A stretch of DNA of 21,471 nt from contig JACKPW010000045.1 of the NCBI GenBank assembly GCA_024233215.1, positions 1-21,471 of the forward strand. The letters are read 5' to 3'. The notes under the pieces were generated by a model. The model was not told where the DNA came from and ran no database searches. It worked only from the letters and a program-made list of their open reading frames with translations. Shown piece after piece: positions 7,474 to 14,406 of this stretch; the stretch's first letter is position 1, and each line of letters begins with the position of its first letter. This DNA comes from Verrucomicrobiales bacterium (GTDB taxonomy: Bacteria > Verrucomicrobiota > Verrucomicrobiia > Limisphaerales > J093). The position numbers and the translations under genes were made by a program.

Positions 7474-8370
7474 CTACAAGTTGACCGCCATGAATTCCTT
7501 TCCGTATTGTCTTTCCAGCGCCTCCGCCACGCAGTGCCGGTGACACTGGCTCGGCAGCTTCTCGAAGCACGTTAATGCCACCCGCTCACCGGTTGCTATC
7601 CAGGCGTAGATCCTCGCCAGCGCCGCCGTCTGCTTCGGTAGGCTCTCGCGTTCATACCGGGCGAAGAGGGCGTCATAATCCGACTGGGTCTTCAGCTCGC
7701 GCCGTTGGCCCGAAGGGATCCCCAATTCCGGCACATGCTCATAGCGGATGCCCACGCCGCCGCACGACTCGGCCAGCGTGTTCTTGGAAAACCCGTACTT
7801 GTGGCTGAACGCATTCCGGCGCACGTCACACAGGAGCGTTACGCCGTCCTGGAGCAGCCTGTTCAGGTAGCCCTCCAGGGCGCGACCCTCGTAGCCGATA
7901 GTGACGAGACCCGGCCGGGGAGGATCGGGACGTGCCGCTTCCACCGCCGTCAGGGCCGGACCGTCCTCGGCGAGGACCCTCGTTGCCATCTCGCTGCGCG
8001 TGGCGAAATACGGATGTCTCCGATAGGCCTCGGCCACCAGTGCTTCCCCGCGCCACTGCGAGTGGGTCTTCGCAAACTGGTGCATGCGCAGCCGTTCCGG
8101 CCTGTCAACCATCGCCGCTGCGCGACCCGTCGGCGTCAGCTTCCACAGACGTTCTTCGTCTGCCAGCATGCCCTGTTCGATCAGCCGACGCTTGTCTGCG
8201 TACGAGGTGAAGGAAAATCCGCCGAACCGGTAGGGGACGAACTCGTAGGAAGGCGATTCCTCGACGTCCTGGCAGTAAAGGAACAGCAGCTTCTGGAAAT
8301 CCAGGCCGCAGACCTCGCCGCCCAGCGCGTCGACGAGCGCGAGCAGGCGTCTCTGGCGCGCGAAAAGCAT
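7474..8370 (-). CDS. DUF488 family protein with N-terminal accessory domain
   Basis: A 298-residue two-domain protein from the ATG at 8368-8370. Residues 1-~90 (LDFQKLLFLYCQDVEE, then FVPYRFGGFSF, then LWKLTPTGRA) resemble the helical Panacea/SocA-like or winged-helix module that often accompanies toxins or phage-related proteins. Residues ~155-298 are a DUF488 domain: PGLVTIGYEGRALEGYLNRL, LLCDVRRNAFSHKYGFSK, YEHVPELGIP, and the C-terminal VALTCFEKLPSQCHRHCVAE with its Cys-x3-His-Cys-like cluster. DUF488 has no established biochemical function. The gene precedes the 64-residue remnant in one operon and sits between an integrase and toxin-antitoxin genes, a setting that suggests a mobile, perhaps defence-related, cassette. 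Confidence 0.85.
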   Translation of the reverse strand: MLFARQRRLLALVDALGGEVCGLDFQKLLFLYCQDVEESPSYEFVPYRFGGFSFTSYADKRRLIEQGMLADEERLWKLTPTGRAAAMVDRPERLRMHQFAKTHSQWRGEALVAEAYRRHPYFATRSEMATRVLAEDGPALTAVEAARPDPPRPGLVTIGYEGRALEGYLNRLLQDGVTLLCDVRRNAFSHKYGFSKNTLAESCGGVGIRYEHVPELGIPSGQRRELKTQSDYDALFARYERESLPKQTAALARIYAWIATGERVALTCFEKLPSQCHRHCVAEALERQYGKEFMAVNL

Positions 8371-8549
8371 GGGCTACGGTAACGGCTGGTGATTCAGACT
8401 TCAATCTCCCCGCTCCTCAACCGCGGCTACTGGAGCTTGCGAGCGGCGACGAGTCTCTGGTTTTGGAGAGCAGACAAACAAGGTGACAGTTTCGTCGTCG
8501 GGGCGGCGGCTGCGATTCGGACTGGGCTCCGGGCAGGAGGGAGCGCTAA
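8371..8549. other. Intergenic, no gene seen
   Basis: This stretch upstream of the DUF488 gene has no supported coding frame on either strand. The 40 bp nearest the DUF488 start presumably hold its promoter, but no convincing -35/-10 pair was found. Confidence 0.5.
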
Positions 8550-8850
8550 TCCGGCGCGAGCAACGGGATCACACAAAGGGACCGCAAGACCATTCAACGG
8601 TGGGGAGGAGCGCTGCGCAGCCGCAATGGCGAGGAGTTGATCCGGGTGCTGGAAGGTCGCCAGGCGAGCCGGAAGTTCAGCGCCCAAATCCAGGCCTATG
8701 CGCGTGTGCGGTGGCCGGAGTTGGCGCGAGTGGATCTCTATGAGATCGGGAAACGGCTGCGGAAGGAGATTGCGTCGGTGTTTGGGGTGAAGCGCTCGCA
8801 GGAGACGCTGCGGCCCTTGATGGGCGGGTTGAAGCGGGGGGGGCGAGGGG
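8550..8850 (+). pseudogene. Decayed transposase-like HTH fragment
   Basis: A frame opened after the TAA at 8547 reads DRKTIQRWGGALRSRNGEE, then VLEGRQASRKFSAQIQAYAR, then RKEIASVFGVKRSQETLRPL before dissolving into glycine/arginine-rich sequence. It has no good start codon. The pattern (HTH-like recognition helix, basic linker, second helical unit) is what one sees in the DNA-binding N-terminus of transposases or orfA proteins; the family could not be named. No catalytic domain follows and no inverted repeats were seen. The fragment lies between the DUF488 and VapC genes in the accessory island. Confidence 0.35.
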
Positions 8851-8950
8851 ACGGTGGCGCCGGAGGTGTCATATCGGACCGGGTTGGACACGCGCCGCGC
8901 CACGGCCAGAGGGCTCGGTGTGAAGGATTGTGGGGCGGGTCGTCCGATCT

Positions 8951-9349
8951 CTACCAGAGAGTCCTGGCATGCGGGTAGTTGCTGATCAACTGATCCTTCG
9001 AGATGATCGTTGCGTTTTCCTCTCTGGCTGTCGCGACGATGATTTGGTCCGCCGGATCGTCGTGAAAAGGCTGGGGGAGAATGGTCGATCGGTAAGCAAT
9101 CGCCGGGGTGAGAGGGACCAGGCGGAGTTTCGGCATTCGCAGGGCCTCCGACATCCACTCCTCCGGGTCACAGGAAATGCCGATGCGTTTCTTCTCAAGC
9201 AGTTTGCAGAACTCCCACGCCGAAATGGCAGATAACAGGAGCTCTGAGTCGCCTTCCGCGTTCTCCATGGCTGCGCGGGCCTTGCGCGACAGCTTCTTTG
9301 GCGACATGTTCCACCAAACCCAGGCATGAGTATCAAGGAGGTACTTCAT
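8951..9349 (-). CDS. VapC-family PIN-domain toxin
   Basis: A 132-residue type II toxin. PIN-domain acidic residues are present: Asp6 (YLLDTHAWVWW), Glu46 (SAISAWEFCKLL), Asp98/Asp101 (HDDPADQIIVATA) and Asp119 (IISKDQLI). The ATG at 9349 is used because it gives the standard MKYLLDTH N-terminus and overlaps the antitoxin TGA by 4 bp (ATGA). By family it is a Mg2+-dependent RNase cutting tRNA or rRNA and neutralised by the upstream antitoxin; the target is not visible. All catalytic positions appear intact. It is the second gene of a two-gene minus-strand operon. Confidence 0.92.
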   Translation of the reverse strand: MKYLLDTHAWVWWNMSPKKLSRKARAAMENAEGDSELLLSAISAWEFCKLLEKKRIGISCDPEEWMSEALRMPKLRLVPLTPAIAYRSTILPQPFHDDPADQIIVATAREENATIISKDQLISNYPHARTLW

Positions 9350-9573
9350 CGGCACACGTTCCACACCGTCTCCCCAAGAGGGCTGACAATGTCTTCCTCG
9401 AACACGAGGGCTGCCGCAAGGTGGCCCGGAGTTGGTGTGGTTTCGGTGTAAGGGACGACTTCCACGAGCGGTCGGCCCCGCTTCGTCACGACGACCCGTT
9501 CCTTGCGCGCCGCAACGTCACCGAGCACCTGCAAAGCGTGGGCCTTGAAGTCCGTGATGGCCATTGTCTTCAT
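9346..9573 (-). CDS. Phd/YefM-type antitoxin
   Basis: A 75-residue protein beginning MKTMAITDFKAHALQVLGDV, the usual Phd/YefM DNA-binding fold start, followed by RKERVVVTKRGRPLVEVVPY. The C-terminal ~25 residues (AAALVFEEDIVSPLGETVW) would be the toxin-wrapping segment. It precedes the VapC toxin with a 4-bp overlap, so the pair is a complete type II module. Autoregulation by the antitoxin at its own promoter is family knowledge; a good promoter lies just upstream. Confidence 0.9.
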   Translation of the reverse strand: MKTMAITDFKAHALQVLGDVAARKERVVVTKRGRPLVEVVPYTETTPTPGHLAAALVFEEDIVSPLGETVWNVCR

Positions 9574-9600
9574 ACGAGAGATCTACAGTCGAACGCCGGC

Positions 9601-9629
9601 AGGGTAGTCATTTCAAGTGGTCATGTCAA
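9601..9629 (-). promoter_or_regulatory. Candidate promoter of the antitoxin-VapC operon
   Basis: Read on the minus strand, a perfect TTGACA (9629-9624) is followed after 17 bp by TACCCT (9606-9601), a weak -10. Transcription would start about 20 bp before the antitoxin ATG at 9573. The box sequences are seen directly; use as a promoter is inference. Confidence 0.4.
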
Positions 9630-9806
9630 ACGACGGGTCGCTCTGGAGAAAAGAGAGGCCGGTCCTGAAGGCGGACACTGGTCTGCTCAGCGGTCATCCC
9701 CTGCGCTTGTGCCGGTCCTGGGGCAACAGGCTCGACGCCTTCGTCCACGCTTCCCTGGGCAGCCTTTCAGCCAGCCGCTTCAGCCTCATCGTGGGCTCCT
9801 GCGGCA

Positions 9807-9815
9807 GTCTGTGGC
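9807..9815. repeat. Left 9-bp target-site duplication of the ISKra4 element
   Basis: GTCTGTGGC immediately precedes the left terminal repeat and recurs exactly at 16352-16360 after the right terminal repeat. It fixes both ends of the element. Confidence 0.9.
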
Positions 9816-9937
9816 GTGCGCATCTCAGTTTTTTCACAGCGAGGGAGAAATGGTGGTGTGAACGAAGCGCCACCGGCTGAAAAATAGTGTCATTTTAGAC
9901 GGGACTCTGATCCTCCCCTTCGCCATAGTCCGCGGGC

Positions 9938-10849
9938 GTGACGGAGTGCGAAGTGATTCAAGGCCGGCGGATGGGCCCCGGGGATCTGACCCAGGTCAAG
10001 GACCTCCTGGCCCGGCATCCGGACTGGAGCCGATACCGTTTGAGCCGGGAACTGGCGCAGTTGTGGGCGTGGCGCAGCGCGGCGGGCCAACTCAAGGACA
10101 TGGCCGCCCGGAGCCTGCTGCTCAAGCTCGAGCAGCGCGGCTGGATCACCCTGCCACCCTGCCGCTGGGCCTCGCCCAACCGGATGCGCCACAAACGCCC
10201 GCCCTCCCTGCCAGCGTCGTTCCATCCGGAGCCGCTACCGGGCCCCTTGTCGGCGCTGCGACCGCTCAAGCTCAGCGAAGTCAGTGCCGGACCGGCGACC
10301 GAGCGGGCCCTGTTTGAAGGGTTGCTGCACCGCTATCACTATCTGAGCCACCGCAGCCCGGTAGGGGAGAACCTCCAGTATTTGGTGCGGGAACGGGCCG
10401 GGCGACCGGTGGCCTGCCTGCTCTTTGGCGCGGCGGCTTGGCAGTGCGCCGATCGCGACCGCCACATCGGCTGGGATCGCGCCACGCGGGCGGCCCAGCT
10501 TCCTCTGATCGCCAACAACACGCGCTTCCTGATCCTGCCTTGGATTGGCGTGCCGGGACTCGCCAGCCATCTCCTGGCCCGCGTCAGCCGCCGGGTCCGG
10601 GCCGACTGGCAGCGCAAGTACGGGCACCCGGTTTATCTGCTGGAGACCTTTGTCGAGACCGGGCGTTTCGCCGGCACCTGTTATCGCGCGGCCAACTGGC
10701 AACGCGTTGGTCAGACCAAAGGTCGTAGCCGGCAGGACTCCCCGGAGGGCGGAGCGCTGCAGGTCCCTCGCAAAGACGTCTATCTCTACCCGCTGATTCC
10801 CCGCTACGCCGAACGCTTGCGGGCAGTCCCCAACCCCACCCATCCATGA
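9938..10849 (+). CDS. DUF4338 / DruA-like protein carried by the ISKra4 element
   Basis: A 303-residue protein of the DUF4338 family, to which DruA of the Druantia anti-phage system belongs. The GTG at 9938 is taken as start; an in-frame ATG 11 codons on is an alternative. The N-terminus is a helical, possibly winged-helix region (SRYRLSRELAQLWAWRS, then LLLKLEQRGWITLPP). The conserved core follows: HRYHYLSHRSPVGENLQYLV, ACLLFGAAAWQCADRDRHIG, ANNTRFLILPWIGVPGLASH, and YLLETFVETGRFAGTCYRAA followed by NWQRVGQTKG, ending KDVYLYPLIP. Its stop overlaps the transposase start (ATGA), so the two are coupled. No druB, C, D or E gene is present, so a Druantia system is not supported. A role in transposition or regulation of the element is inferred; biochemical activity of the family is unknown to me. 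Confidence 0.9.
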   Translation: MTECEVIQGRRMGPGDLTQVKDLLARHPDWSRYRLSRELAQLWAWRSAAGQLKDMAARSLLLKLEQRGWITLPPCRWASPNRMRHKRPPSLPASFHPEPLPGPLSALRPLKLSEVSAGPATERALFEGLLHRYHYLSHRSPVGENLQYLVRERAGRPVACLLFGAAAWQCADRDRHIGWDRATRAAQLPLIANNTRFLILPWIGVPGLASHLLARVSRRVRADWQRKYGHPVYLLETFVETGRFAGTCYRAANWQRVGQTKGRSRQDSPEGGALQVPRKDVYLYPLIPRYAERLRAVPNPTHP

Positions 10850-11490
10850 GCCCAGAAATCCCCCCCTCCGTTCCTCGCCGCTCCCGCCGACCCCACGTTA
10901 AAGTCCGCCGCGAGCAGCGCCGCCAAGCCCAAGAACAACAACCCCTCACCGAGGAGATCCTGACGGCGGGCCAGGCGGCGGCGCAAGCCGCTGCCACCCT
11001 CTCCCAAGTGTGCCTCACCGAGGCCGAAGTGGCCGCCTGGCGCCAGGACCTGGAAAAGCGACTGGCCAGCCTCCAGGAGCACCCCGAACAGAACCTGGGC
11101 TTCATCGAGGAGCAACTCGCCCTGGCCAGCCGGGAATCCATCCGCCTGCTGGCCGAGCGGGCCGCCCAGGCCAAGGCCAACGCCACCCCTTGCCAGTGCC
11201 TCACCTGCCAGCAACCCCTGCGGCGGCAGCGCTATCTGGCCCGCACCATCGAGTCGCGCTTCGGCCCCTTGCGGGTGTTCCGCAACTACGGCTGGTGCCC
11301 CAAGTGCGACGCGTGGCAGTTCCCGGCCGATCCCGCCTTGGCATTGAGTCGCCATGCCCCCGCTTCCCCCTATGTCCAGGAGATGGCCGCGCTGCTGGTA
11401 AGCAAAATGCCCCCCGAGCAGGCCGTGCCGGTGGCCCAACGCATGGGACTCCAACTCTCCCGCTGCACCCTCGTGCGTAGCGACAATTAA
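10846..11490 (+). pseudogene. ISKra4-family transposase, N-terminal part (interrupted by IS21)
   Basis: The first 209 codons of the transposase, from the ATG overlapping the DruA-like stop. It has a basic start, a long helical region, then a zinc-binding-like segment (CQCLTCQQPLRRQRYLA, then FRNYGWCPKCDAWQF) and the LLVSKMPPEQAVPVAQRMG helix typical of ISKra4 transposases. Native sequence ends at 11473 (QLSRCTL); the IS21 end supplies VRSDN and a stop. Joining base 11473 to 15332 restores the frame as RCTLDREAHRQG, giving a 563-codon transposase whose DDE residues lie in the downstream half. Confidence 0.88.
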
Positions 11491-11588
11491 AACTTTCCAG
11501 TGACGATTATCGGATTGGCGGTGGTTTGGGGATGATGAGGCGGCGGCCCCGCCCGAGGCCAGAAGGCCTCGGGGGGGGGCTGCCGCGA

Positions 11589-12158
11589 ATGATCACCAAA
11601 CAACAATACCGAAAACTGATGAGCGAGTATCAAGAGACTGGAAACGTGAGCGTGAGCGCCATGAAGGCGGGGATGAGCCGGCCGACGGCGCAGAAGTATC
11701 TGAAGGCGGGTCAACCGCCGCAGGAACTTCAAGGGAAGCACACTTGGCGGACGCGGGAGGATCCTTTGGAGGAGATCTGGCCGCAGGCTTTGGTGATGCT
11801 TGAGGAGAGCCCGGATCTGGAGGCGAAGGCTCTCTTCGAATACCTGGGGGAACGGTCGCCGTGGGCGGTGCAGGAGAAGCAACTGCGGACCTTTCAGCGG
11901 CGGGTCAAGGTGTGGCGTCTGCAACATGGGCCGGACAAGGAGGTCTTTTTTCCTCAGGACTGGGAAGCCGGACGGGCGATCCAGTTGGACTGGACCAATG
12001 CGAACGAGCTGGCGGTGACTATCAGCGGGCAGCCATACGAGCACCAGCTTTGCCACTGCGTGTTGCCCCATTCCAACTGGGACTGGGCCACCCGGTGTTT
12101 GGATCTCCCCCGATTTCGTGGACAGGGAGGGCGCAGTCAGCGAAGAAAGACCCACTGA
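11589..12158 (+). pseudogene. istA: IS21 transposase IstA, N-terminal part (interrupted by IS3)
   Basis: Starts at the ATG at 11589 (MITKQQYRKLMSEYQETG) after a G-rich tract. An HTH follows (NVSVSAMKAGMSRPTAQKYL), then the start of the DDE domain with its first Asp in AIQLDWTNANELAV. Native sequence stops at 12099 (NWDWATRC); the last ~20 codons are read from the IS3 end. Joining 12099 to 13421 restores WATRCLSESLLSCRQG, as expected of IstA, and a 498-residue protein. Confidence 0.88.
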
Positions 12159-12159
12159 C

Positions 12160-12492
12160 ATGCCCAAAACCAGACCTGCCTACACCGAAGAGTTCCGCCA
12201 GCAGGCGGTCCAACTGCTCCTGGACAGCGGTCGCCCCCTGGACCGGGTGGCCGCCGAACTGGGCGTCTCCGCCAACTCCCTCCGTTCCTGGCGGGACCGT
12301 TCCCTGGGCCGGGGGCGTGGAGCGCAGGCCCCTTCGACGCAGTCGAAGGGCCGGAGCGCAACGCCCCCGGCCCACGCCGCCGAGCAGATCCGCCAGCTCC
12401 ACCGCGAGGTCCAATACCTCCGCCGCCAGCGCGACATCCTAAAAAAAGCCATGAGCATACTGGCCGGGGAACCGCAGGGCAGTATGCACTGA
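12160..12492 (+). CDS. IS3-family OrfA
   Basis: A 110-residue DNA-binding subunit starting MPKTRPAYTEEFRQQAVQLL. The HTH is GRPLDRVAAELGVSANSLRS followed by WRDRS, and a C-terminal leucine-zipper-like helix (AAEQIRQLHREVQYLRRQRD) runs into ILKKAMSIL. Between them is a 68-nt palindromic segment translated as GRGAQAPSTQSKGRSATPP, which looks inserted. The start at 12160 fits the family; an upstream in-frame Met in the IS end is ignored. Its last codons overlap the slippery site used to make the OrfAB fusion. Confidence 0.9.
   Translation: MPKTRPAYTEEFRQQAVQLLLDSGRPLDRVAAELGVSANSLRSWRDRSLGRGRGAQAPSTQSKGRSATPPAHAAEQIRQLHREVQYLRRQRDILKKAMSILAGEPQGSMH
12306..12373. repeat. 68-nt palindrome inside IS3 orfA
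   Basis: GGGCCGGGGGCGT (12306-12318) pairs with ACGCCCCCGGCCC (12361-12373). Inside, GGCCCCTTCGAC pairs with GTCGAAGGGCC around a gca loop, and the two are separated from the outer stem by two identical GGAGCGCA stretches that form a symmetric internal loop. It ends 67 nt before the A7 slippery site. Confidence 0.75.
12441..12447 (+). promoter_or_regulatory. Programmed -1 ribosomal frameshift site (A_AAA_AAA_G)
   Basis: Seven A residues fall in the orfA frame as A_AAA_AAA followed by G, the canonical bacterial slippery heptamer. Slipping -1 enters an open frame (SHEHTGRGTAGQYALIDQ) that runs straight into orfB, giving a 402-residue OrfAB transposase. Confidence 0.85.
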
Positions 12493-12500
12493 TCGATCAA

Positions 12501-13367
12501 TTGCGGTCCCACTTTCCCCTCACCGAGCTCTGTGATGCCCTCGCCGTTTCCCGCTCCGGTTACCACGCCTCCCGCCGCCGCCAGCCCGGGCCCCGCGCCC
12601 GCCAGCAGGTGGTCCTGCTCCAGGCCATTGAGAAGGTCCGCGCCCATCGCCATGCCCGCTGTTACGGCAGTCCCCGGATGACTCATCAACTCCGTCGCCA
12701 GGGCCATCAGGTCTCCGAGAACCGTGTCGCCCGCCTCATGCGCGCCAACCACCTGCGCGCCCGGCCCCGGCGTCCCTACCGACCCAAGACCACCCAGCCC
12801 GACCACGCTGCCTGTCCCTCCCCCAACCTCCTGGCCAGCGCGCCCGCCCCTACCGCCCCAGGCCAGCAACTGGTCAGCGACATCACCTACATTCCCACCG
12901 CCGAGGGCTGGCTCTACCTGGCCCTGGTCGTGGATCGTTTCAGCCGCAGCGTCTTTGGCTGGCACTTGGCCGACTCCCTTCACGCGGACCTGGTTTGCCA
13001 CGCCCTGGACCACGCCCACCGCACCGGCCTGATCGGCCCCCAAGCGATCTTCCACTCCGATCGGGGCTGCCAATACACCGCCGCCCTCCTGCGCGGCCAA
13101 CTCGCCCGCCTGGGCCTGCGCCAGAGCATGAGCGCCCGAGGGCATTGCTATGACAACGCCATGGCCGAAAGCGTCTTTGCCGCTCTCAAGGCCGAGGCCC
13201 TGCCCCCCGAGCAGCCCTTCGCCTCCCGGGCCCTGGCCCGCAGCGCCCTCTTCGACTACCTCGAAACCTTCTACAACCGCCAGCGCCTGCACAGTTCGCT
13301 CGGCTACCGGCCACCCCGAGAATTCCTGGATCTCTACTTCCAAACCCACCCTCTTGCACTACACTGA
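12501..13367 (+). CDS. IS3-family OrfB (DDE transposase, made as OrfAB)
   Basis: The catalytic half of the IS3 transposase, in the -1 frame relative to orfA. The TTG at 12501 is only a nominal start: the frame is open back through the slippery A7, so the active product is the OrfAB fusion. An N-terminal HTH_21-like region (CDALAVSRSGYHASRRR, then CYGSPRMTHQLRRQGHQVSE) precedes the rve integrase core. Catalytic residues: Asp in LVSDITYIPTAEGWLYLALV, Asp in IFHSDRGCQYTAA, and Glu in CYDNAMAESVFAALKAEAL. The end, FYNRQRLHSSLGYRPPREF, is the standard IS3 C-terminus. No disabling mutation is seen, so this element may be active. Confidence 0.92.
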   Translation: MRSHFPLTELCDALAVSRSGYHASRRRQPGPRARQQVVLLQAIEKVRAHRHARCYGSPRMTHQLRRQGHQVSENRVARLMRANHLRARPRRPYRPKTTQPDHAACPSPNLLASAPAPTAPGQQLVSDITYIPTAEGWLYLALVVDRFSRSVFGWHLADSLHADLVCHALDHAHRTGLIGPQAIFHSDRGCQYTAALLRGQLARLGLRQSMSARGHCYDNAMAESVFAALKAEALPPEQPFASRALARSALFDYLETFYNRQRLHSSLGYRPPREFLDLYFQTHPLALH

Positions 13368-13420
13368 ACTCAACAAAACCCTGCGCCCCGCCTGTCCACT
13401 TTTTCGGGGGAAGACCAGTT

Positions 13421-14406
13421 TGTCGGAGTCGCTGCTGTCCTGCCGCCAGGGGCTCCAGGAAGCGCTGCAGCGCTTGGGCAAGGTGCCGCGGGAACTGCGG
13501 GTGGACAACAGCAGCGCGGCGACACACCGCGTCGGTGGCGGCGGGACGGGGCGTGAGTTCAATGAGCAGTTCGCCTCGCTCTGCGCCCATTACGGGCTGG
13601 TGCCGCGCACCATCGGGATCGACCGTCCCAACGAGAACGGGGATGTCGAGTCGAGCAACGGACATCTGAAGCGGCGCTTGCGGCAGCACTTGCTCTTGCG
13701 CGGCAGCCGGGACTTCGAGTCGGAAACGGCCTACGAGCGATTCCTGGAGCAGGTGTTGGAGCGTGGCAATCGAAGCCGGCAGGAGAAGGTGGCCGCCGAG
13801 TTGGCGGTGATGAAGCCGCTGCCGCCGACGCGGTTGAGCGAGTATGACGAACTGACCTGCACCGTTGGGATGGCCAGCACGATTCGGGTCAAGAAGGTGG
13901 GCTACTCGGTGCCGGCGCGCTTGATTGGCCAAGAGCTCAAAGTGGAGGTGTACGAGCGCGAGCTCAGGCTCTACAGCGGGCGGGAGTTGTTGCTGGTTCT
14001 ACCGCGCCAGGGTGGAGATCGGGGTGTGGTGCTCGATTACCGCCACGTAATTGACCATCTGTTGCGCAAGCCCGGGGCCTTCGAGCGGTATCGCTATCGG
14101 GAGCAGTTGTTTCCCAGCCGGTCGTTTCGGCAAGCGCACGATCACCTGGTCGGCAAACACGGTCAGCGTGGTGGCGCGGTCGAGTATTTGCGGTTGCTGA
14201 AGTTGGCCAGTGAGGTGGGCGAGAGCGACATCGAAGTGATGCTGGCCGATTATCTGACCCGCCTTATCCGGCCTGGGTGTTCAGGAACTACGACGCCTCT
14301 TGCAGCCCGAGTCCCGGCGGTGATCGAGCTGATCGAACTGCAGCCGGAGTGCCATTCGTATGACGCGCTGTTGAGTCCAGAAACGGAGGTGGCCCATGCC
14401 GGCTGA
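13421..14406 (+). pseudogene. istA: IS21 transposase IstA, C-terminal part
   Basis: Continuation of istA after the IS3 element. It holds the second catalytic Asp (PRELRVDNSSAATH) and the Glu (IDRPNENGDVESSNGHLKRR), then the beta-barrel-like C-terminal domain (RVKKVGYSVPARLIGQELKV, then VYERELRLYSGRELL). The stop at 14404-14406 overlaps the istB start by 11 bp, as in other IS21 elements. The part is separated from its own start and HTH, so it is not expected to be expressed as a functional transposase. Confidence 0.88.

Larger units (their letters stand above)
12100..13417 (+). mobile_element. IS3-family insertion sequence inside istA
   Basis: The left end TGGATCTCCCCCGATTTC, continuing GTGGACAGG, is mirrored at the right as CCTGTCCAC, then TTTTTCGGGGGAAGACCA; the repeat extends through a further GGGCGCAG. 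GTT at 12097-12099 and 13418-13420 is a 3-bp target duplication, usual for IS3. The 1318-bp element holds orfA and orfB in the -1 relation with a slippery A7. It looks intact and is the youngest of the three nested insertions. Confidence 0.92.

Noticed and set aside
8371..8420. Promoter for the DUF488 operon (TTGAAG and TACCGT, 17 bp apart on the minus strand)
   Set aside because: Both boxes match consensus poorly and the start would be at or inside the ATG; not strong enough to list.
5671..9573. A defined genomic island with att repeats around the integrase
   Set aside because: No matching direct repeats flanking the integrase region were found, so the island limits cannot be supported.
9938..10849. 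A complete Druantia anti-phage system
   Set aside because: Only a DruA-like gene is present and it is inside a transposon; no large helicase (DruE) or other Dru gene is in the window.
12180..13349. Long minus-strand open frame opposite IS3 orfA/orfB
   Set aside because: Glycine/alanine-rich shadow frame over strongly conserved transposase genes.
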